From: an uncultured Archangium sp.
Lineage (GTDB): Bacteria > Myxococcota > Myxococcia > Myxococcales > Myxococcaceae
NCBI GenBank assembly: GCA_946479335.1
Contig: CAMLFP010000129.1
Location: 1 to 13,352 of the forward strand
Direction of reading: 5' to 3'
DNA length: 13,352 nt
Position 1 is the first letter of the stretch. Every line of letters starts with the position of its first letter. The translations under genes were made by a program, and so were the position numbers. The notes under the pieces are model-generated. The model was given only the letters and a program-made list of their open reading frames with translations. It did not search any database and was not told the origin of the DNA. Below, in pieces: positions 6,489 through 12,846 of this stretch.

Positions 6489-7640
6489 ATGAAGCGTGTA
6501 CGCGTGGTGGTGGTGTTCTCGCTGTTCGCCGCGTGCGTCTCGACGAGCGGGCATGACGCAGGGCCGAGTGACGCCGGCTCGTGCGGCTGCGCGGTTGAAG
6601 GAAACGTTCTCTCGTATTCGTGGGAGTGCTTCTGCGCGTCGGGTGGCTGCGCGTCTGCGGCGCCAGCGACGACGTGCAGCGGCACGCGCGACTCGCAGGT
6701 GGCGTGCGGGCTGCGCACCGACTCCATCTTCACGCCGGGAGGGCCGTTCATTCAGGTGTTCGACGCGACTGGCGCGCTGGTGGGACAGAGGAGTGGCTCC
6801 GATACGGACGAGTTCGTGTGCCCCGACGACCCGTCGCTGCGTGGGTTCGTGCAGCAAGTGGGCACCTTCCCTGACGCGGGCTGCGCGGTGACGACGTGTG
6901 ACTGCGTCGATGGAGGCGTCGCGTGCCCCGCGCCGCCATCGTGCGGCTGTCAGTCCAACGGCGGGGTGATGACCATGTCGTGGGAGTGTTTCTGCGCGAA
7001 GTACGGGTGTGATCAGCGCCCCATCACGACGTGCAGCACGCTGCAGCAGGCGGAGCTGGTCTGCGGGCAGCGGGTCGACGATGTGTATCCCCCGCAGCGA
7101 ATCATCGTCTTCGACGACGCGGGCGTGGCCATCGGCGGAGAAGTTCACACTGACCTCAGCGACCTCGTGTGCCCTGACGACGCGTCGATTCACGGCTCCG
7201 TCGCCCGCGCCGGGAGTGTCCCCGCTCCGGGGTGCGCGAAGGTCGTGTGTGACTGCATCGACGGCGGCGTCGTATGCCCGCCACCCGCACCGTCGTGCGG
7301 CTGCTCGGTTGAAGGCGACACCCTCACGTATTCGTGGGACTGCTTCTGCGCGACGCACGACTGCACGGCGTTCGAGCCGCAGGCGCTCTGCGGTTTGTAC
7401 CCTCCGACGGTGGCGTGTGGCCTGCGCACGGATCAGTTCCAGAACATCGGCGGGACCAACTTGCGGGTGTTCGAGAACGGCGTGCTGGTGGGCGCCCAGC
7501 TGCGAGACGACACGCCCTCCTTCGCGTGCCCCGATGACAGCTCGATGGTCGGGAGCACGTTGCGCGCAGGGACGTTCGCCGACGCGGGCTGCGCGGTGAC
7601 GACGTGTGATTGCGTCGACGGCGGCGTCGCCTGCCCGTGA
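6489..7640 (+). CDS. Lipoprotein with three twelve-cysteine repeat domains
   Basis: The 383-residue product is predicted to be exported and lipid-anchored; its function is unknown. MKRVRVVVVFSLFAAC is a lipoprotein signal with Cys16 as the modified residue, followed by a short Asp-Ala-Gly linker. Three tandem domains follow at 31-147, 151-263 and 269-383. Each opens with SCGC, then S-W-(E/D)-CFCA, a central CGLRTD or CGQRVD, a V-F-(D/E) strand, CPDD, and ends (T/V)CDC(V/I)DGGV(A/V)CP. All three hold exactly twelve cysteines in the same order, suggesting six disulphides in an extracytoplasmic fold, or metal binding. I do not recognise the family. The gene starts 33 bp after HPr with no terminator seen between them, so it may be read with the PTS operon. 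A single-domain paralogue follows. Confidence 0.85.
   Translation: MKRVRVVVVFSLFAACVSTSGHDAGPSDAGSCGCAVEGNVLSYSWECFCASGGCASAAPATTCSGTRDSQVACGLRTDSIFTPGGPFIQVFDATGALVGQRSGSDTDEFVCPDDPSLRGFVQQVGTFPDAGCAVTTCDCVDGGVACPAPPSCGCQSNGGVMTMSWECFCAKYGCDQRPITTCSTLQQAELVCGQRVDDVYPPQRIIVFDDAGVAIGGEVHTDLSDLVCPDDASIHGSVARAGSVPAPGCAKVVCDCIDGGVVCPPPAPSCGCSVEGDTLTYSWDCFCATHDCTAFEPQALCGLYPPTVACGLRTDQFQNIGGTNLRVFENGVLVGAQLRDDTPSFACPDDSSMVGSTLRAGTFADAGCAVTTCDCVDGGVACP
6579..6929 (+). repeat. Twelve-Cys domain, copy 1
   Basis: First of three tandem copies in the lipoprotein gene (residues 31-147). It shares a 29-bp exact match with copy 3 (6873-6901 and 7582-7610), covering the DAGCAVTTC region. Confidence 0.8.
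6939..7277 (+). repeat. Twelve-Cys domain, copy 2
   Basis: Second copy (residues 151-263). It is the most divergent of the three, with CGQRVD instead of CGLRTD and VVCDCIDGG instead of TTCDCVDGG, but all twelve cysteines are kept. Confidence 0.8.
7293..7637 (+). repeat. Twelve-Cys domain, copy 3
   Basis: Third copy (residues 269-383), ending directly at the stop codon. It is closer to copy 1 than to copy 2 in both protein and DNA. Confidence 0.8.
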
Positions 7641-7717
7641 GGCAGTCGCGTGAAGTCGAGCGCTTCAGAAATAGGGTCACCAGCGCGCTGTTCCGTGTCG
7701 AAGCGCGAGCGAAGTTC

Positions 7718-7723
7718 GGAGGG
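7718..7723 (+). promoter_or_regulatory. Ribosome binding site deciding the paralogue start
   Basis: GGAGGG lies five bases before ATG 7729 and eleven before ATG 7735, so the first ATG is favoured. Alignment with the upstream paralogue would favour the second (MKRI matching MKRV), and both may be used. Confidence 0.6.
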
Positions 7724-7728
7724 CGAAA

Positions 7729-8175
7729 ATGGGGATGAAGCGAATCGTGTTGGTGATGGTGTTCGCGGGCTGCGGAGCGCTGCAGTCGGCCGATGACGCG
7801 GGCGCAGATGGTGGCGTTGATGCGTCGTGCTGTCGCATCGCGGACGGTGTCATGGACCTGTCGTGGGACTGCTACTGCGCGCGGTTTGATTGCACGCGCC
7901 AACCTGCGGCGGCGTGCGCACCCGACACCGTCACGACCCTGGGCTGCGGGCTTCGGACCGATGGGCAGTACACAGCCTTCGGTGGGCACGCGTACGTCTT
8001 CGACGACGCGGGCGTCCTCGTCGGCGCCGACATGTGGACGGACACCGCTCTCTTTGCGTGCGTCGCGGGGTCTCGAGAGTCGGCGTACCGAGTCCGCTCG
8101 GGCGTCTTCATGGAACCCGACGCGGGTTGTGCGACGACGTGTGATTGCGTTGACGGCGGTGTTGCGTGCCCGTGA
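7729..8175 (+). CDS. Small lipoprotein with one twelve-cysteine domain
   Basis: This 148-residue protein is a paralogue of the three-domain lipoprotein just upstream. The signal ends VFAGC, with Cys15 as the probable lipid-modified residue, followed by an Asp/Ala/Gly linker. One domain spans residues 33-148 and ends with the same CDCVDGGVACP. It keeps twelve cysteines (34, 35, 48, 50, 55, 63, 73, 111, 134, 138, 140, 147). The opening CGC pair is CC here, and CPDD is replaced by CVAG, so this copy has drifted. Function is unknown; being next to its paralogue suggests local duplication. The 88-bp gap before it contains a GCGCTTC/GAAGCGC inverted repeat (7660-7666 and 7700-7706) without a T-run, so it is not a convincing terminator. 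Confidence 0.8.
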   Translation: MGMKRIVLVMVFAGCGALQSADDAGADGGVDASCCRIADGVMDLSWDCYCARFDCTRQPAAACAPDTVTTLGCGLRTDGQYTAFGGHAYVFDDAGVLVGADMWTDTALFACVAGSRESAYRVRSGVFMEPDAGCATTCDCVDGGVACP

Positions 8176-8450
8176 GCGCTGATCAGCTCTGAGTGGGGTG
8201 CGATGGTTCGTTGTCTGTCACCGTGGTCGACGTGCGCTGGCTCCGCTGCACGCCACGAACTTCTGCAAGAGTTGAACGACCCAGGGCAGTTTGAGCTCGC
8301 CAGGCGAGTTCGAACCGCCCCGCCTCCCAGCTTGATGGAGTTCGCCTGGAAGCCGAGGGCTCGCGCGTGTCTGGCACAGCGCGCACCCGTGAAAACCGGC
8401 CTCCCTCACGAGCCGTAGATCCAATTTCCACCTGCCGCGTTGAAGGAGGC
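8176..8450. other. Intergenic region with inverted repeats, no gene seen
   Basis: These 275 bp show no convincing reading frame. The palindrome GCTGATCAGC lies at 8178-8187. A hairpin of eight pairs lies at 8293-8311 (GAGCTCGC with GCGAGTTC). A competing pairing joins CCAGGCGA at 8300-8307 to TCGCCTGG at 8342-8349. CGAGGGCTCGCGCGTG at 8354-8369 recurs at 12794-12809. The region must contain the promoter of the VWA gene unless that gene is read through from upstream; no clear sigma-70 boxes were found. Confidence 0.4.
8443..8449 (+). promoter_or_regulatory. Strong but closely spaced ribosome binding site
   Basis: AAGGAGG is a near-perfect Shine-Dalgarno sequence but ends only one base before ATG 8451, which is tighter than usual. 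No other in-frame start keeps the signal peptide, so the ATG is retained. The close spacing could lower initiation. Confidence 0.5.
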
Positions 8451-9596
8451 ATGCGCCCACTCTTCCGCTCGCTGGTCATCGCCTCGTCGTTGTTCGGTTC
8501 CACCGCCGCGCTCGCCGCCGACGCCCCGCAGGGTCAAGTCGCGCCGCAGGTGCAGAAGGCCGCGCGCCCCACGTTGGACGTGGTCTTCGTGCTCGACACC
8601 ACGGGCTCGATGTCGGGCCTCATCGAAGGCGCGAAGCAGAAGATCTGGAGCATCGCTTCGCGCATGGCCTCGGGCCAGCCGGCGCCGCGCATCCGTGTTG
8701 GCCTCGTCGGCTACCGCGACCGCGGCGATGAGTACGTGACCAAGCGCTTCGAGCTCTCTGAAGACCTCGACGCGGTGTACGCGAACCTGCAGGGCTTCAG
8801 CGCCGGTGGCGGCGGCGACGGCCCGGAGCACGTCGGTCAGGCGCTCGGCGAGGCCGTCTCGCTCATGCAGTGGAGCCAGGACTCCAAGACCGCGCGGATG
8901 ATCTTCCTCGTCGGCGACGCGCCCGCGCACGACGACTACAAGGACGGCTGGAACACCAAGGTGTGGGCGAAGAAGGCCATCGAGAAGGGCATCGTCGTCA
9001 ACACCGTGCGCTGCGGCGGCGACCCGAACACCGGCGCGCTCTTCGCGGAGCTGGCGAAGCTGGCCGACGGCACGTTCGTCTCCATCGCGCAGTCGGGCGG
9101 CATGGTCGCGGTGGCCACGCCCTTCGACGGCGACATCAAGAAGCTCAACGATGAAATCGCCGACACCACGCTCACCGGTGGCGACGTGGCCGTGCGCCGT
9201 GAAGCCGCCGCCGAGATGGGCGCGTTCAAGAGCATGGGCGCCGGCACGCTGGCCGACCGCAGCTCGTACCGCAGCAAGATGGCGCCGGCCGCCGCGCCGA
9301 TGGTCGAGGTGAAGGCCCGCGGCTCCGTCTCGCTCAACGCCGACCCGTCGAAGGTCAACACCATGAAAGACGAGGAGCTGCCCGACGCCGTGCGCGCGCT
9401 GCCGAAGGGCGAGCGCGAGGGCTACGTGCGCAAGCTGAACGAGGAGCAGAAGCAGGCGCAGGCGAAGCTGGTCGAGCTCAGCAAGAAGCGCGACGAGTGG
9501 ATCAAGTCGAACGCCAGCAAGAAGGCCGACTCGTTCGATGATCAGGTCTTCGCCGGCGTGAAGAAGAGCGCGGAGAAGGTCGGCGTCGCCTACTGA
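8451..9596 (+). CDS. Secreted von Willebrand factor A domain protein
   Basis: The 381-residue product is predicted to be periplasmic or secreted. Residues 1-22 are a Sec signal (LFGSTAALA, cleavage near 22-23). A VWA domain spans about 41-240. Its metal-ion-dependent adhesion site begins VVFVLDTTGSMS (44-55): Asp49, Thr51 and Ser53, with Thr in place of the usual middle Ser. A GDGPEH loop (122-127) and an FLVGDAPAHDD strand (152-162, Asp156) supply further metal ligands. VWA domains bind partner proteins through a metal ion; no enzymatic domain is seen. The C-terminal part (310-375) is charged and helical, probably a coiled coil (EGYVRKLNEEQKQAQAK, 323-339). The frame is open upstream to 8367, but ATG 8451 is chosen because it directly begins the signal peptide. 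A terminator follows the gene. Confidence 0.9.
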   Translation: MRPLFRSLVIASSLFGSTAALAADAPQGQVAPQVQKAARPTLDVVFVLDTTGSMSGLIEGAKQKIWSIASRMASGQPAPRIRVGLVGYRDRGDEYVTKRFELSEDLDAVYANLQGFSAGGGGDGPEHVGQALGEAVSLMQWSQDSKTARMIFLVGDAPAHDDYKDGWNTKVWAKKAIEKGIVVNTVRCGGDPNTGALFAELAKLADGTFVSIAQSGGMVAVATPFDGDIKKLNDEIADTTLTGGDVAVRREAAAEMGAFKSMGAGTLADRSSYRSKMAPAAAPMVEVKARGSVSLNADPSKVNTMKDEELPDAVRALPKGEREGYVRKLNEEQKQAQAKLVELSKKRDEWIKSNASKKADSFDDQVFAGVKKSAEKVGVAY

Positions 9597-9619
9597 AGCA
9601 CCCGGAGAACCCTTCCATC

Positions 9620-9661
9620 GGGCCGGACTTCGAAAGGAGTTCGGCCCTTCTTCTTTCTCTC
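9620..9661 (+). terminator. Intrinsic terminator after the VWA gene
   Basis: A 12-bp stem (9620-9631 with 9636-9647, including two G-U pairs) is capped by a GAAA tetraloop closed by C-G and followed by a pyrimidine-rich, T-rich tail (TTCTTCTTTCTCTC). It starts 24 bases after the VWA stop codon. It should end most transcription before the next gene, which begins about 20-30 bases later. Confidence 0.85.
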
Positions 9662-9667
9662 TACACT
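9662..9667 (+). promoter_or_regulatory. Possible -10 element before the VIT-VWA gene
   Basis: TACACT is a fair match to a sigma-70 -10 box and sits directly after the terminator tail. No good -35 box lies 16-18 bases upstream, where the terminator hairpin is. If active, transcription would begin close to ATG 9678 and give an almost leaderless mRNA. Tentative. Confidence 0.25.
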
Positions 9668-9672
9668 GGTGA
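9668..9672 (+). promoter_or_regulatory. Ribosome binding site favouring ATG 9678
   Basis: GGTGA lies five bases before ATG 9678. It contains the alternative GTG start at 9669, which itself has no Shine-Dalgarno site because a pyrimidine tract precedes it. Confidence 0.45.
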
Positions 9673-9677
9673 AACCC

Positions 9678-12605
9678 ATGCGACTCCCGCTCTTGCTGAC
9701 GGTGGTGTCTGCAGTCTGTCTCGCAACCGAAGAAGCGCCGGTCTCGCTCACGGCCTCCGATGGCACCGGCCTCAAGCTGGTGAAGTTCGACGCCTCGGCC
9801 GTGGTGCAAGACCCGCTGGCCTTCACCGAGTTGCGCCTCACCTTCGAGAACCCGCTCGACCGCGTGCTCGAGGGCCAGTTCAAGGTGACGCTGCCGCAGG
9901 GCGCGGCCATCAGCCGCTTCGCGATGAAGATCGACGGCCGCTGGCAAGAAGGCGAAGTCGTCGAGAAGCAGGCGGCGCGGCGCGCGTACGAAGACTTCCT
10001 CCACCGCCGGCAAGACCCCGCGCTGCTCGAGCAGAACGGCGGCAACGAGTTCACCGCGCGCGTCTTCCCCATCCCCGCGCGCGGGCAGAAGGAGCTCATC
10101 GTCTCGTACTCGCACGACCTCACCGCAGCGAACGCGCCGTATGTGTTGTTCTTGAAGGGCTTGCCGCAAGTCGGGGAGCTGACCGTCTCCGCGAGTGGCG
10201 TCGCTGGAGAGGCGAAGCTGTCGAAGACGAAGTTCGTGCCCAACGCCGACTTCGTGGTGCAGCCCACGCGCACCGGCGCGGGCGTGCGTTCGGGTGACCT
10301 CGTCGCGGCGCGCGTGGTGCCGGTGGCGAACACCGCTCCGGAGATGATGACCGCGCTGACGCTGCTGGTCGATTCGTCGGGCTCGCGCGCGCTCGGTTGG
10401 AAAGACCAGGTGACGCTGGTGAAGACGCTCATCGCGGAGCTCGCGAAGGGGCAACCGTCGCTCAACGTTTCTGTCGTCGCGTTTGATCAAGAGGTCGTGC
10501 CGCTCTTCGCAGGTGCGGCGTCGAGTTTTGGCGAGGCCGATGCGAAGAAGTTGATGGCCAGGCAGGCGCTCGGCGCGTCGAACATCGAAGCGGCGCTCAA
10601 GTCCCTCGAGGGCAAGCCGACCGACCGCGCGGTGATCATCTCCGATGGCGTGATGACCGCCGGCGTCACCGAGGGGCAGAACCTCGTCGCGCAGGTGCTG
10701 AAGCTGAAGAAGGCCGGCGTGAAGCGGCTCGACGCCATCGCGGTCGGCGGCATTCGTGATGAAGGCGCGCTCGCGCGGCTGGTGCAGGGCAACCTCGAGC
10801 GTGACGGCGCGGTGCTCGACGGCGCGCAGTCGGTCGCGGAGCTGACGCAGCGCCTGCGCCTGTCGACCAAGTCGAAGCTCAAGGTGCAGGTCGAAGGCGC
10901 GACCGCCGTCTGGCCCACGGAGCTCTCGGGCATCCAGGCCGGCGACGCGGTGCTGGTGTACGCGCAACTGAAGGCCGGCGCGGCGTTCAAGCCGACCATC
11001 GGCGGCGTGACGTTGCCGGTCGCGCAGCTCGCGGAGGTCGACCGCCCGTTGCTCGAGCGCGCCTGGGCCCGCGCGCAGATCTCCGCGCTGGAGGCGAAGC
11101 TGAACGACGCCGACGGTCCGAAGGAGAAGCAGAAGCTCAAAGACGAAATCGTCGCGCTGTCGACGAAGCAGCGCGTGCTGTCGTCGCTCACCGCGTTGCT
11201 CGTGCTGGAGACCGAGGCCGACTACGCGCGCTTCAACATCGACCGCAAAGCGCTGGCTGACATCCTCACCGTGGAGAACGGCAAGGTGGCGCGCTTCCAC
11301 CGAGACGCGTCGACGGTGGTGGCGGCGGTGACGAAGAAGCCACCGGCGAATCTGCCGAAGCCGTCGCCCGCGAAGAAGATGAAGGCCGCGGTCTCGGAGG
11401 CGCGCGATGACGCGTTCGGCGCGCCGGCCGACGGCGCTCGCCCCGAAGAGGCGAAGGAGGAGGAGGCCGAGAAGAGCGTGATGCGTGAGTCCGCGGCGGA
11501 TGAAGGCGCCGCACCGCCGCCTCCGCCCGCGCCGCCGCCGGCTGCCGCTGCGCCCGCGACGACCGGTGCGCCGATGGCCGAGCCCGCGCAGCGCCGCATG
11601 AACACCATTCAAGTCATTCGCGGCGGTGGGAATGCGGGAGCGGTCGCGGCCGATGCGGCGCCTGCGCCGGAGCCGAAGCAGAACTCCGTCGACCCGTACA
11701 CCGGCCAGTTCAAGGAGGTGATGGACCTGCTGAAGGTCGACAAGCCGAAGGCGCTGGCCACGGCGCGCGGTTGGCACGAGGAGCAACCCGGCGACCTGCT
11801 CGCGCTCGTCGCGTACGGAGAGGTGCTGGAGGCGAACGGCGACGCCGCGACCGCCGCGCGCGCGTACGGCAGCATCATCGACCTCTTCCCCTCGCGCGCA
11901 GACCTGCGCCGCTTCGCCGGCGTGCGGCTGGAGCGCCTGACGACCGGTCTCGCCCTTGCGACCGACAGCTTCGAGAAGGCCGTCGAGCAGCGGCCTGATC
12001 ACCCCGAGTCCCATCGCCTCTTCGCCTACGCGCTGCTGCGCGCGGGCAAGTTCGAGAAGGCCTTCGAGGTGTTGGCGAAGGGCGCCGCGCAGAACTACCC
12101 GTCGGGGCGCTTCCTCGGCGTCGACCGCATCCTCCGTGAAGACCTTGGGCTCGCCGCTGCCGCGTGGGCGAAGGCCGAGCCGAACCGCCGCTCCGACATC
12201 ATGCAGAAGCTGAAGGCCGCGGGCGGCACCATGGAGTCGGACGCGAGCATCCGCTTCGTCCTCAACTGGGAGACCGACGCCAACGACGTCGACTTCCACA
12301 TCTTCGACGGCAAGGGCGGGCACGCGTACTACTCGTCGAAGCAGCTCCCGTCGGGCGGCGAGCTCTACGCCGACGTCACCACCGGCTACGGCCCGGAGTG
12401 CTTCACCATCCGCCTCCCGAAGGACAAGCGCGCGTACCCGTACACGCTGCAGGCGCACTACTACTCGATTGGTCCGATGGGCGCGGGCATGGGCAAGCTG
12501 GAGATCATCGAGCACGACGGCAAGGGCGGCCTGCGCTTCGAGGAGCGCCCCTACGTGGTGATGGTGAACCAGGCGTTCGTCGACCTCGGCACCGTGACGA
12601 AGTGA
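9678..12605 (+). CDS. VIT-VWA protein with helical repeats and DUF2135-like C-terminus
   Basis: The 975-residue product is predicted to be exported and to act in the cell envelope. Residues 1-17 are a signal peptide (MRLPLLLTVVSAVCLA; no proper lipobox because Val precedes Cys). A VIT domain follows (about 35-150, with FENPLDRVLEGQFKV and ARVFPIPARGQKELIVSYSH). The VWA domain (about 225-395) has an intact DSSGS metal site (232-236), a SNIEAAL loop (301-307) and a VIISDG strand (319-324). QRVLSSLTALLVLE (498-511) is typical of VIT-VWA proteins. A low-complexity Ala/Pro/Glu linker spans about 552-687. Tetratricopeptide-like helices cover about 697-845. The end (855-967: DANDVDFHIFD, GYGPECFTI) resembles DUF2135/YfaP. 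The ATG is preferred to GTG 9669. The adjacent VWA gene suggests a shared assembly, but a terminator separates them. Confidence 0.9.
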   Translation: MRLPLLLTVVSAVCLATEEAPVSLTASDGTGLKLVKFDASAVVQDPLAFTELRLTFENPLDRVLEGQFKVTLPQGAAISRFAMKIDGRWQEGEVVEKQAARRAYEDFLHRRQDPALLEQNGGNEFTARVFPIPARGQKELIVSYSHDLTAANAPYVLFLKGLPQVGELTVSASGVAGEAKLSKTKFVPNADFVVQPTRTGAGVRSGDLVAARVVPVANTAPEMMTALTLLVDSSGSRALGWKDQVTLVKTLIAELAKGQPSLNVSVVAFDQEVVPLFAGAASSFGEADAKKLMARQALGASNIEAALKSLEGKPTDRAVIISDGVMTAGVTEGQNLVAQVLKLKKAGVKRLDAIAVGGIRDEGALARLVQGNLERDGAVLDGAQSVAELTQRLRLSTKSKLKVQVEGATAVWPTELSGIQAGDAVLVYAQLKAGAAFKPTIGGVTLPVAQLAEVDRPLLERAWARAQISALEAKLNDADGPKEKQKLKDEIVALSTKQRVLSSLTALLVLETEADYARFNIDRKALADILTVENGKVARFHRDASTVVAAVTKKPPANLPKPSPAKKMKAAVSEARDDAFGAPADGARPEEAKEEEAEKSVMRESAADEGAAPPPPPAPPPAAAAPATTGAPMAEPAQRRMNTIQVIRGGGNAGAVAADAAPAPEPKQNSVDPYTGQFKEVMDLLKVDKPKALATARGWHEEQPGDLLALVAYGEVLEANGDAATAARAYGSIIDLFPSRADLRRFAGVRLERLTTGLALATDSFEKAVEQRPDHPESHRLFAYALLRAGKFEKAFEVLAKGAAQNYPSGRFLGVDRILREDLGLAAAAWAKAEPNRRSDIMQKLKAAGGTMESDASIRFVLNWETDANDVDFHIFDGKGGHAYYSSKQLPSGGELYADVTTGYGPECFTIRLPKDKRAYPYTLQAHYYSIGPMGAGMGKLEIIEHDGKGGLRFEERPYVVMVNQAFVDLGTVTK

Positions 12606-12846
12606 CGGTGAAACAGCCGGGAGGTGGGCGCGCGTTCGACCGGCGAGCGCGCTGCCCATCGCCGGCGGGCCCCGCGGCTTCGAGCGAACACGGCAAGCTG
12701 ACTCGACTGGGGGAAAAGTTGCGCTGAGCGCAACTTCTGCCCCAACGGGCGACGGGTCAGGTGCGTTCGATGCTTGAGGTGTTTGCGCGTGGTCGAGGGC
12801 TCGCGCGTGACGAGCAGTGCGACGCCCTCCGTCACCGCGCTCCCTC
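12606..12846. other. Convergent intergenic region, no gene seen
   Basis: These 241 bp separate two converging genes. They hold an imperfect GC-rich inverted repeat near 12628-12652 (GGGCGCGCG against CGCGCTGCCC), a long perfect hairpin at 12716-12736 (listed separately), and the 16-bp sequence at 12794-12809 that also occurs at 8354-8369. A GAGGGC/GCCCTC pair also brackets the area from 12795. No coding bias was seen. Confidence 0.4.
12710..12743 (-). terminator. Perfect hairpin, probable terminator of the minus-strand gene
   Basis: AAGTTGCGC (12716-12724) and GCGCAACTT (12728-12736) form a perfect 9-bp stem with a 3-nt loop, extended by GGGG (12710-12713) facing CCCC (12740-12743). On the minus strand the stem runs into TTTT then CCCC, so it could end the converging dioxygenase-like transcript about 110 bases after its stop. 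Its symmetry also fits a protein-binding operator. Confidence 0.5.

Noticed and set aside
5322..7358. 678-codon minus-strand open frame across IIC, IID, HPr and the Cys-rich gene
   Set aside because: It crosses several well-supported plus-strand genes and has an Arg/His-rich shadow composition with no recognisable motif.
8303..8319. tRNA T-arm-like sequence (GGCGG-TTCGAAC-TCGCC on the minus strand)
   Set aside because: No matching acceptor stem, D-arm or anticodon arm could be found on either side.
8372..8386. TGGCAC resembling the -24 half of a sigma-54 promoter before the VWA gene
   Set aside because: The GC of the -12 element is not at the required ten-base distance, so the site is incomplete.
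8406..12659. Very long open frame (1417 codons) on the minus strand opposite the VWA genes
   Set aside because: It is a mirror of high third-position GC in the real plus-strand genes. The translation is rich in Arg, His, Leu and Ala with no domains, while the plus strand shows signal peptides and VWA/VIT motifs.
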